DNA from: Ilumatobacteraceae bacterium
GTDB taxonomy: Bacteria; Actinomycetota; Acidimicrobiia; Acidimicrobiales; Ilumatobacteraceae
DNA: 25,410 bases
Direction: 5' to 3'
Assembly: GCA_007122945.1 (NCBI GenBank)
Contig: SKSP01000369.1
Location: 1 to 25,410, forward strand
Positions 7,181 through 13,847 of the stretch are shown piece after piece. The translations under genes and the position numbers were made by a program. The notes under the pieces were generated by a model. The model ran no database searches. It was not told where the DNA came from and saw only the letters and a program-made list of their open reading frames with translations. Each line of letters opens with the position of its first letter. Position 1 is the stretch's first letter.

Positions 7181-8011
7181 ATGCGAGACGACATGCGAGA
7201 CGACATCTCCGAACCCACCGCGGGCGTGGCCGTGCGGACGTGGGCACCGGGCGTCCCGGTGCTGCTCGTCCACGGCTCGCTGGCGACCGGTTCGGAGGAG
7301 TGGGCGGCGCAGGAACCGCTCGCGGAGGCGGGCTACCGACTGCTCGTGCCCGACCGGCGCGGGTACGGCCGGAGCCCGTCCCTACCGGGGGAGGACTTCG
7401 AGCGCGACGCGGACGACCTCGTCGACCTGCTCGACTCGATCGGCACGATCGGGGACGCGGCCGGCGCCCACCTGGTCGGCCACTCCTACGGTGGGCTCGG
7501 CGCGCTGCTGGCGGCGGCCCGCCGGCCGGCGGCGACGCGCTCGCTCGCACTCCTCGAACCGCCTGCGTTCTCCCTGGCGCAGGACGACCCCTCGGCGCGG
7601 GCGCTCGTGACCGGCCTGCGCAGCATGTGGGACGGGGGCGGCGCGGACGACGACCTGGAGTGGGCCGTCGGCTTCCTGGGCGCCGTCGGGACCGACCCGG
7701 ACACCCTTCCTCCCGGTGTGCTCGACGAGATCGCACCGCTCGTCCCGGTGCTCCGCCACGGCCACCCGCCGTGGGACGCCGACCTCCCGCTCCGCGAACT
7801 CGCGTCGGCCAGCTTTCCCACGCTCGTCGTCAGCGGCGGCCACCACCCCGGGTTCGACGCCGTCTGCGACGCGTTGGCGGCCGAGATCGGAGCGGATCGG
7901 CTCGTCGTGGAGGGCGCGGGCCACGAGATCCAGTTCACCGGCGAGCCGATCAACCGGGCACTCGTCGATCTCTGGCGTCGGGCCGACTCCGGATCGGTGC
8001 CCGCTTCCTGA
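7181..8011 (+). CDS. Alpha/beta-fold hydrolase
   Basis: A 276-residue alpha/beta hydrolase of unknown substrate. It has the oxyanion-hole motif LLVHGS (His31-Gly32), nucleophile elbow GHSYGG with Ser102, and catalytic His248 in GAGHEIQF. A candidate acid lies in the C-terminal third. ATG 7181 is chosen because AGGAG at 7171-7175 sits 5 nt before it. A second in-frame ATG at 7193 follows a duplicated 12-bp unit, giving the N-terminus MRDDMRDD. An upstream GTG at 7097 lies within the operator region and is unlikely. It is divergent from and probably repressed by the TetR regulator, which suggests induction by its own substrate or a related compound. It ends 16 nt from the convergent rlmI-type gene. 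Confidence 0.88.
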   Translation: MRDDMRDDISEPTAGVAVRTWAPGVPVLLVHGSLATGSEEWAAQEPLAEAGYRLLVPDRRGYGRSPSLPGEDFERDADDLVDLLDSIGTIGDAAGAHLVGHSYGGLGALLAAARRPAATRSLALLEPPAFSLAQDDPSARALVTGLRSMWDGGGADDDLEWAVGFLGAVGTDPDTLPPGVLDEIAPLVPVLRHGHPPWDADLPLRELASASFPTLVVSGGHHPGFDAVCDALAAEIGADRLVVEGAGHEIQFTGEPINRALVDLWRRADSGSVPAS

Positions 8012-8027
8012 CGGGTCCCGTACCGGG

Positions 8028-9284
8028 TCAGGTGACGGCTGCGAACACCGCCTTCAGGTAGCTGCCGTGTTCGAAGCCGACGGGGTGGTCGACCGCGTGG
8101 CCCGTCCGGCGGATCTCGCGCAGACGGACCCCACCCTGCGAGGCGGCGTCGTGGACGATCGTGAAGAAGTCCTCGTCGGTGATGCGGCTCGAGCACGACG
8201 CCTGGACGAGGTGCCCGCCGGGGGCGACCACACGCACGGCGGCCTGGGTCAACCGGAAGTACGCCCGACGGGCGGCCGGCACCCCGGCGGCGTCGTTGGC
8301 GAACGACGGTGGATCGACCACGACGAGGTCGTACCGCTCGTCGCGCCGGGCGAGGTCCCGGAGCACGTCGAACGCGTCGCCGACCGTGGTGCGGACCTCG
8401 CAGGCCCGGACGGCACCGATGTGGCGGTTGTGGTCGAGGTTCCGCTCGGCCGTGCGCAGCGCGGGTTCGCTCGCGTCGACGAGGTGGACCGATCGGGCGC
8501 CGCCCGCCGCGGCCGAGACCGAGAACCCGCCCGTGTTGGCGAACACGTCGAGCACCGAGCAGCCGGCTGCCATCCCCCGGACGAGGCCGCGGTTGTCGCG
8601 CTGGTCGAGGAAGTGTCCGGTCTTGTGCCCGTGCACGACGTCCGCCTCGAACGTCAGCCCGCGCTCGCGGAAGCGAACGGGACCCTCGGGTGGCGAGCCG
8701 AGGAGGGTGACGCCGTCGTGGAGACCGTCGCGTGCCGGCACCGAACGGGCCAACCGCAGCACGATCCGATCGGGAGTGGTCACCGCCACGAGCGCATCGA
8801 GCACCGAGCGCAGGTGCGGCCACCAGATCGCCGAGTACAGCTTGACGACGGTGGTCCCGGCATAGCGATCGACCACGAGCCCTCCCAGCCCGTCGTTCTC
8901 GCCGTGGACGACGCGGTACCCGGTCGTGTCGGGGTCGGTCGCCAACGGTCCGCGGCGCTCCATCGCCGCGGCGATGCGTCCCGCCCACCACGAGCCGTCG
9001 ATCGGCGTCGGGGTTCCGACGTGGAGGATCTTGATGCGGATGGGCGACTCGGGGTCCCACAGTCCGATCGCCGCGAACCGGCGGTCGTCGTCGAACACCA
9101 CGGCGAGGTCGCCGGGTGCGGCACCGTCGTCCTTGGCCGACGTGATCGAACCGTCGAAGACCCACGGACTGCCGCCGCGGACCTGGCGCAGTGCGTCCTT
9201 CGTCACGCGGACGGCCACCCGACGCCCGGAGGGTCCCGGGAGCCCCGCGACCGCCGGATGGACGGTGTCGGCGCGGTCGCTCAC
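8028..9284 (-). CDS. Class I SAM-dependent rRNA methyltransferase, RlmI/PUA family
   Basis: A 418-residue RlmI-family enzyme predicted to make 5-methylcytosine in 23S rRNA. A PUA-like RNA-binding region occupies about residues 22-95. The family motif HKTGHFLDQRDNR lies at 220-232, SAM motif I LDVFANTGGF at 245-254, an acidic VDAS loop at 269-272, and motif IV DLVVVDPPSF at 319-328. GTG 9284 is chosen since it overlaps the stop of the upstream ATPase gene (GTGA) and places the N-terminus just before the PUA domain. It is the last gene of the DUF3107-ArsA-ArsA operon. The family is certain; the exact modified base is inferred. Confidence 0.88.
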   Translation of the reverse strand: MSDRADTVHPAVAGLPGPSGRRVAVRVTKDALRQVRGGSPWVFDGSITSAKDDGAAPGDLAVVFDDDRRFAAIGLWDPESPIRIKILHVGTPTPIDGSWWAGRIAAAMERRGPLATDPDTTGYRVVHGENDGLGGLVVDRYAGTTVVKLYSAIWWPHLRSVLDALVAVTTPDRIVLRLARSVPARDGLHDGVTLLGSPPEGPVRFRERGLTFEADVVHGHKTGHFLDQRDNRGLVRGMAAGCSVLDVFANTGGFSVSAAAGGARSVHLVDASEPALRTAERNLDHNRHIGAVRACEVRTTVGDAFDVLRDLARRDERYDLVVVDPPSFANDAAGVPAARRAYFRLTQAAVRVVAPGGHLVQASCSSRITDEDFFTIVHDAASQGGVRLREIRRTGHAVDHPVGFEHGSYLKAVFAAVT

Positions 9285-10465
9285 GTGTCGTCCGAACGGA
9301 AGTGGTCGGCGAGCGCGAGCAGATCGGCGACGTCGTTGATGTCGCGGTCGAGCGCCGGCGCGGTCAACACGATCGAGGTCTGCTCGGCGAGCTCGGCTCG
9401 GCGTTCGGCCTCCCGGTTGGCGACGACGGCCACGTCGTGGAACCGGGCGGCGATCTCGGCGAGCACCCCACCCGTCACGTCGGGGTCGGCGTCGAGCCGG
9501 ACGGCGACCTCGTCGGCGAGGTCCGACTCGACGGCACCGGCCAGCGCCCGGGCGCTGGTGGCGGCGGCCGGGCGTGTGAACGCCGAGGGGAGCACCCGGT
9601 TGGCGATGATCGCGCCGAGGTGGTAGTCCCGTCGACCGAGCTCTCGCGCCAGGTACGCGGCCTCGTGCGTCGGCGCGGCCTCGAGCGTCGAGACGACGAC
9701 GAACGCGGTGCGATGGTCGCCGAGGAGCTGTTCGACCTCCTCGGCGTGACGCACGAACCCGGACTCCATCGCCTGGAACAGCACGAAGAACTCGGCGATG
9801 TCCTGGAGGAATCGCGAGCCGAGCACCCGATCGGCCACCTGGTAGAACGGTTTCGACGCGGCGGTGAACAGCCGCGACCGGTACGGCACGGTGAGCCACC
9901 GCAACAGGCGCGAGCCGAAGAAGTCCTTCATTCGCCCGGGGGCGTCGAGCACGTCGAGCGCGTTGCGCGACGGGGGCGTGTCCACCACGATGAGGTCGTA
10001 CTCACCCGAGGAGTGGAGCTCGTGGAGCTGCTCCATCGCGAGGTAGTCGTGGCTGTGGACGAAGCGGCTCGTGATGTTCTGGTAGAGGGGGTTGCCGAGC
10101 ACGGCCTCGCGGACCTCGGCGTCGGGGGCGTGCCGGCGGATCAGCTCGTCCCACCCGGCCTTCGTGTCGAGCATCGCCGCCCACAACTCACCGTGGGGCG
10201 TGATGCCGGCCTCGACGAACGCCTCGTCGGGGACCCGGATGGCGACGTTGCCGAGGGCGCCGATCCCGAGCGCGTCGGCGAGCCGGCGAGCGGGATCGAC
10301 GGTGATGACGAGCACGCGGCCGCCGATGTGCGTCGCCGCGTTGGCGGCGAGCGCAGCGGCGACGGTGGTCTTGCCCACGCCGCCCGACCCGGCCACGAGG
10401 ATCATCTCGCGCGATGCCAGCAGCGCGTCGACCGGGGCGGCGGGCGTGTCCGATCGGCCGGCCAT
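9281..10465 (-). CDS. ArsA/Get3-family ATPase, second of a pair
   Basis: A 394-residue SIMIBI-class ATPase of the ArsA/Get3 family. The P-loop GSGGVGKTT lies at residues 26-34, switch motif VDPARR follows, and the nucleotide-binding fold continues with LIVVDTPPSRNALD, which marks the Walker B region. ATG 10465 overlaps the stop of the preceding ATPase gene by 1 nt (TGATG), so the two are coupled. The paired arrangement matches Rv3679-Rv3680 of Mycobacterium tuberculosis. No arsenic genes or membrane partner are nearby, so arsenite export is unlikely; a heterodimeric targeting or chaperone role is inferred. Unlike its partner, it carries no His-rich tail. Confidence 0.85.
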   Translation of the reverse strand: MAGRSDTPAAPVDALLASREMILVAGSGGVGKTTVAAALAANAATHIGGRVLVITVDPARRLADALGIGALGNVAIRVPDEAFVEAGITPHGELWAAMLDTKAGWDELIRRHAPDAEVREAVLGNPLYQNITSRFVHSHDYLAMEQLHELHSSGEYDLIVVDTPPSRNALDVLDAPGRMKDFFGSRLLRWLTVPYRSRLFTAASKPFYQVADRVLGSRFLQDIAEFFVLFQAMESGFVRHAEEVEQLLGDHRTAFVVVSTLEAAPTHEAAYLARELGRRDYHLGAIIANRVLPSAFTRPAAATSARALAGAVESDLADEVAVRLDADPDVTGGVLAEIAARFHDVAVVANREAERRAELAEQTSIVLTAPALDRDINDVADLLALADHFRSDDT

Positions 10466-11508
10466 CACCCGACGCTCCCGTCCGGCCGGTGCCCGTGCGG
10501 GTCGTGCCCGTGCGGGTCGTGCCCGTGCGGGTCGTGCCCGTGCGGGTCGTGATGGTCGAGGTCGATCTCGGCGGCGAGCGCATCGCCGACGAGCTTCACC
10601 ACCCGTCGGCCGGCGGCACGGGTGAACAACTCGGGGACGTAGAGCACGTCGGTCCCGTCGGCGAGCCCGCCGCGGAGTCGGTCGAGGTGCCCGGCGCCGA
10701 CGCGGCGGCGCGCCTCGGTCGTGCGGGCGGCGTCGACCACGATCGTGACGGCGGCCCCGGCGGCCTCGACGAGCAGGTCCTCGACCTCGTCGAGACGGTC
10801 GACGACCTCGCTCTGTCGCCGGTCGAACAGCGCCGGCAGGACCCGGTTGGCGACGACCGTCGAGGCGCGCACCCCCGTCTCGTCGACGAGGCGAGCGAGC
10901 AGGTCGAGCGTCTCGGTGACCGGCATCTCCTCGGCGGTCGTCGTCACCACCACGCCGGTGCGATGAGGGTCGGTGAGGATGTCGAGCATCCACTCGGTCT
11001 GATCCCGGACGAGCCCCACCTGGACGAGATCGCTGATGACCTTGGGGGCGCCGATCTGGGCGACGATGTGACCGCTCGCCTCGGCATCGACCACCACGAG
11101 GTCGTAGTGCCGTTCACGCACTTCGTAACACAGCTTGCCGACGGCGAGGATCTCCTTGACGCCCGGCGCCGCGTCGGCGACGAAGTCGAACGTGCGGGCG
11201 AGCGGCCCGATCCGGCCGAGGAACGGCACCTTCACGAACAGCCGGAGGTACTCGCGCAGCGCGTCCTCGGTGTTCATCGACATCGCGAACAACCCGGGCT
11301 CGACCTCGCGGGGCTCGAACTCGAGCGGCCCCGTGTCGAACGCCGCGGCGAGGGCGTCCTTGGCGTCCATCTCGCAGACGAGGACGCGCTTGCCCGAGCG
11401 AGCGGCCAGGTGGCCGAGCGCGGCCGCGACGGTGGTCTTGCCGACCCCGCCCTTGCCGGTCACGAACAACAGGTGCCGGTCGAGCAGGTGTCGCGGTGCG
11501 TCGGGCAG
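10465..11508 (-). CDS. ArsA/Get3-family ATPase with His-rich C-terminal tail
   Basis: First ATPase of the pair, about 347 residues. The P-loop TGKGGVGKTT lies near the N-terminus (about 17-26), with VCEMDAK and DLVVVDAEASGH as the switch and Walker B regions. The last 32 residues are remarkable: four exact HDPHG repeats flanked by further His give ten histidines, a plausible Ni, Zn, Co or Cu binding tail. The start is unclear. No ATG or GTG lies in frame just upstream of the P-loop; CTG 11508 (shown, 1 nt after the DUF3107 stop), CTG 11472 and TTG 11469 are candidates. Its stop overlaps the next ATPase start. It probably acts with that ATPase as a heterodimer; any link to metal is inference. 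Confidence 0.82.
   Translation of the reverse strand: MPDAPRHLLDRHLLFVTGKGGVGKTTVAAALGHLAARSGKRVLVCEMDAKDALAAAFDTGPLEFEPREVEPGLFAMSMNTEDALREYLRLFVKVPFLGRIGPLARTFDFVADAAPGVKEILAVGKLCYEVRERHYDLVVVDAEASGHIVAQIGAPKVISDLVQVGLVRDQTEWMLDILTDPHRTGVVVTTTAEEMPVTETLDLLARLVDETGVRASTVVANRVLPALFDRRQSEVVDRLDEVEDLLVEAAGAAVTIVVDAARTTEARRRVGAGHLDRLRGGLADGTDVLYVPELFTRAAGRRVVKLVGDALAAEIDLDHHDPHGHDPHGHDPHGHDPHGHRPDGSVG
10491..10550 (-). repeat. 15-bp tandem repeat encoding the HDPHG tail
   Basis: Four perfect copies of a 15-bp unit (plus strand GCCCGTGCGGGTCGT). On the minus strand they encode HDPHG four times in frame in the ATPase C-terminus. Perfect identity, including third positions, indicates recent expansion. 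Confidence 0.9.
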
Positions 11509-11509
11509 A

Positions 11510-11740
11510 TCAGCCCCCGAAGCCGATGCGGCGGTCGCCCTCGGGCGCGCCCAGCTCGACGTAGGCGATCTTGGCGCTCGGGACGGCGATCCGCCGCCCT
11601 CGCTTGTCCGTGACCCACAGCACGTCGGACGCACCGCTCAATGCGGCCTCCACCCTCGGGACCAGATCGTCTCGCTCCTCGTCGGTCACCTCGACGGTGA
11701 GCTCGCGGGGGGCCTGGGTCACACCGATGCGCACGTCCAC
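11510..11740 (-). CDS. DUF3107 family small protein
   Basis: A 76-residue protein matching the actinobacterial DUF3107 family (compare mycobacterial Rv3208A/TB9.4): start MDVRIGVTQAPREL, a central DVLWVTDKRGRR and the closing AKIAYVELG then RRIGFG. No enzymatic motif is visible and the function is unknown. GTG 11740 is supported both by family alignment and by a TACCGT hexamer ending 7 nt upstream. It is the first gene of an operon with two ArsA-like ATPases and an rRNA methyltransferase. The upstream 265 bp hold only the promoter and two copies of TCGGCGCGGACGGT (11799 and 11863), and no other gene that I can see. Confidence 0.85.
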   Translation of the reverse strand: MDVRIGVTQAPRELTVEVTDEERDDLVPRVEAALSGASDVLWVTDKRGRRIAVPSAKIAYVELGAPEGDRRIGFGG

Positions 11741-11747
11741 GCCGAGC

Positions 11748-11753
11748 ACGGTA
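11748..11753 (-). promoter_or_regulatory. Candidate -10 hexamer of the DUF3107-arsA operon
   Basis: TACCGT on the minus strand, 7 nt before GTG 11740. It is of the leaderless type. Confidence 0.5.
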
Positions 11754-12005
11754 TCGCCAAACCCGAACCGTCTGTCCAGATCGGCCGCATCGCGCCGATC
11801 GGCGCGGACGGTTCGCCCACCCGCCACCGATCCGTCCGCGGGGATCGACCGGATTCCGCCGGTCGGCGCGGACGGTACGACTCGGGGGTGGACGTCGGTC
11901 GCGACCTGACGGCACTGGTCGATGCGCGCCATCCCGCCACGTCCGCGTTGTCCCCCCGGTTCACCACCTCGACGGCATCGGTCCGATGCTCAGAGAACCT
12001 GATGT

Positions 12006-12581
12006 TCAGAGGCGGGACCAGTCGATGGCGGCGATCTCGGGGGTGTCGGCGATGAAGCGGATCGGGAGCTCGGCGCCCGGGGCCAGGCGTTCGAGCTTGC
12101 CGGCGGGGACCCGCACGAGCGCTTCTTTGACGAGCGTCGTCCCCGACGGACCCGGGTACTCGAACTCGACCCGGGCGATCGGGTCGTCGGCCTGCTCCGC
12201 GGGGACGTTCGCCACGACCTGGCCGGCCGTCTGACCGGTCAGCGACGCGGCCCGCAATCGGCCGGTGGTGGCGACGCCGTGGGCGACGATGTCGGCCGCA
12301 CTGAACGTGGCGTCCACCTTGCGCCCCTGGAAGCTCGTCGGGCCGGCCATCGGGGTCGGGCCCGCGGGTGCACCCCCAGCTCGCCGCCCCGGGGTGAACA
12401 CCTCGGCGTTGCCGAACGGCGAGTCGCGGCGTGGTGCGAACAGCCGGACCCCGACACCGAGCACGACCGCCACGATGCCGATCACGAACGCACCCGAACC
12501 GACGCGCGCACCGCCCATGCCGCTCGCGACCAGCAGGATGACACCGATCAGGACCAGCGCGCTCGCGACCATCCGGGCCAT
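12006..12581 (-). CDS. Small membrane protein with C-terminal soluble domain (possibly DUF3592-like)
   Basis: A 191-residue protein I cannot name. Two transmembrane helices lie near residues 5-22 and 27-48, separated by a short Gly-rich loop. A Pro/Gly-rich linker and a beta-rich soluble domain (about 85-191) follow. The latter, with VEFEYPGPSGT and RVPAGKLERLAPGAELPIRF, loosely recalls DUF3592-type domains that describe a property-versus-size relation, but this is weak. ATG 12581 is supported by TAGCGT ending 6 nt upstream, so translation is probably leaderless. It is alone on its strand; no functional partner is evident. Confidence 0.7.
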   Translation of the reverse strand: MARMVASALVLIGVILLVASGMGGARVGSGAFVIGIVAVVLGVGVRLFAPRRDSPFGNAEVFTPGRRAGGAPAGPTPMAGPTSFQGRKVDATFSAADIVAHGVATTGRLRAASLTGQTAGQVVANVPAEQADDPIARVEFEYPGPSGTTLVKEALVRVPAGKLERLAPGAELPIRFIADTPEIAAIDWSRL

Positions 12582-12587
12582 GGGCGC

Positions 12588-12593
12588 ACGCTA
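12588..12593 (-). promoter_or_regulatory. Candidate -10 hexamer of the small membrane protein gene
   Basis: TAGCGT on the minus strand with 6 nt to ATG 12581. Confidence 0.55.
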
Positions 12594-13025
12594 GCCGGTG
12601 CCCCGGAGGCGAACGGTCGACGGATCGACCCGCGATTCGCACTCGCGTCGTGGCACGGAGCCGGTCACCTCGGCGGCACGACGGCTCCGGCACGGCGGCT
12701 CGAGCGTGCTTCGAGCGCGCTGTTGTGTGATCCGAGCATTGAACGACGCACCACGACGCACGAGCCCACTGCCGCGACCACGTCGTGCTCGGAGCGGGTG
12801 GGGCGGCGACGTCGGGGTTCGTGGGTGCGAACGTCGGGGCGTCCCGCTGGGCACGGGCAACGCCGGATCGGTGACGTCGGGGTCGGACGGTCGACCGCTG
12901 ATCGCCCACGTGCAGCCGGGGAGCCCGAGCACCGTCGAACTGGTCGTGTGCGGCAACGTGCACTGCGCACCCACGCTGCGCACCGGACGCTGAGCGGGAC
13001 CGGTCCGCCGACCCGGGTGTGCCGG
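12594..13025. other. About 430 bp without an assigned gene
   Basis: No open frame on either strand here resembles a known family. The only hint of coding is the 3' part of a plus-strand frame ending at 12993, described separately. No tRNA, insertion-sequence end or strong hairpin terminator was recognised. The region may hold a decayed gene. Confidence 0.5.
12871..12993 (+). CDS. Possible 40-residue small protein or gene remnant
   Basis: GTG 12871 opens a 40-codon frame containing PLIAHVQPGSP and VELVVCGNVHCAPTL. About 35 of 40 codons end in G or C, like the real genes around it, whereas the same frame further upstream is far less biased. It has two cysteines and no membrane segment. No ribosome-binding site or TANNNT hexamer precedes it. 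It could be a short gene, or the surviving 3' end of a decayed one. I do not recognise it. Confidence 0.25.
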   Translation: MTSGSDGRPLIAHVQPGSPSTVELVVCGNVHCAPTLRTGR

Positions 13026-13769
13026 TCAGACGGCCGTGGTGCAGAACGTGTCGCCGGCGGCGAGGCTCGACTCGGTGGTGATGCCGTCGAGCAGCTCGGC
13101 GCCGCCCTCGGCGTACAGCGCCGCGAGCATCCCGCGGACCATGCCGCGATCGACCGCGCAGATCACCGGGTGCTCGGTGGCGACGTCGCCGAACGGGCAG
13201 TGGTTGTTGATGATCCGGAGCTTGTCGTTGCGCGCCTCGGCGTGGGCGGCGAAGCCGTGCGCGCTGAGCGCGTCGGCCACCGACTGGATCGCCGAACGCA
13301 GCGAGCGCTGACCGGCGGCGAGGTCGCTGCCCGACATGCCGGCCGCCATCGCCCGACCGTATTCGGCGCCGACCTCCTCGGCCATCTGCTCGGCCTGGTC
13401 GGCGGGCAGCTTCGCGAGGGCGCGACCGAGCAACGACAGCACGAGGTCGTCACTGCGCACCGGGAAGTCGTTGACCGCGCCGCTCACCGCCACGTAGCGC
13501 TTGGACGGTCGCCCGGCGCGGGCGCTCTCGCCGGGCGCGCTGGTGGTGCGCCCGGTGCGGACCTCGAGGTAGCCGCCGGCGGCGAGCTTGTCCAGGTGGT
13601 GGCGGGCGACGTTCGGGTGCACACCGATCTCGGCGGCGACCGCAGCGGTCGTGACCCCGTCGGGTACGCCGTGATCGCGCACGAACAGGTAGACGCGCCG
13701 ACGCGTCGGATCGCCGAACGCGTCGGTGATGGCCGACACCGTGGCGGTGAACGAGGCCCCGGATCCCAT
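13026..13769 (-). CDS. SufR-like helix-turn-helix regulator with C-terminal cysteines
   Basis: A 247-residue ArsR/DeoR-type winged-helix regulator. The HTH is at about 20-75 (DPTRRRVYLFV, then VHPNVARHHLDKL). The C-terminal domain holds Cys191 and Cys204 in NNHCPF and PVICAVDR, spaced C-x12-C as in the start of the SufR iron-sulfur motif. The later SufR cysteines are not at the expected spacing, although Cys243 lies near the end. It is divergent from the Mrp iron-sulfur carrier, 78 bp between starts, which supports a role in sensing iron-sulfur status. ATG 13769 follows TAAGAT by 6 nt. Alternatively it senses another redox or metal signal. Confidence 0.8.
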   Translation of the reverse strand: MGSGASFTATVSAITDAFGDPTRRRVYLFVRDHGVPDGVTTAAVAAEIGVHPNVARHHLDKLAAGGYLEVRTGRTTSAPGESARAGRPSKRYVAVSGAVNDFPVRSDDLVLSLLGRALAKLPADQAEQMAEEVGAEYGRAMAAGMSGSDLAAGQRSLRSAIQSVADALSAHGFAAHAEARNDKLRIINNHCPFGDVATEHPVICAVDRGMVRGMLAALYAEGGAELLDGITTESSLAAGDTFCTTAV

Positions 13770-13775
13770 GGGGTG

Positions 13776-13781
13776 ATCTTA
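13776..13781 (-). promoter_or_regulatory. Candidate -10 hexamer of the SufR-like gene
   Basis: TAAGAT on the minus strand with 6 nt to ATG 13769, the leaderless arrangement. Confidence 0.5.
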
Positions 13782-13799
13782 GCCACGGCGGATGATTTC

Positions 13800-13815
13800 C
13801 ACTGTTCAGGTAGTG
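13800..13815. promoter_or_regulatory. Dyad CACT-N8-AGTG, candidate operator
   Basis: The short inverted repeat CACT...AGTG lies midway between the divergent SufR-like and mrp genes, where a shared operator would be expected. The dyad is short, so chance is not excluded. Confidence 0.35.
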
Positions 13816-13847
13816 CAAATAGGGCCCCCGGCCACCAAACTGGGCTC

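Noticed and set aside
9281..11508. An arsenic-resistance operon
   Set aside because: Despite two ArsA-family ATPases there is no ArsB, ArsD, ArsR or ArsC, and the pair resembles the mycobacterial Rv3679-Rv3680 type instead.
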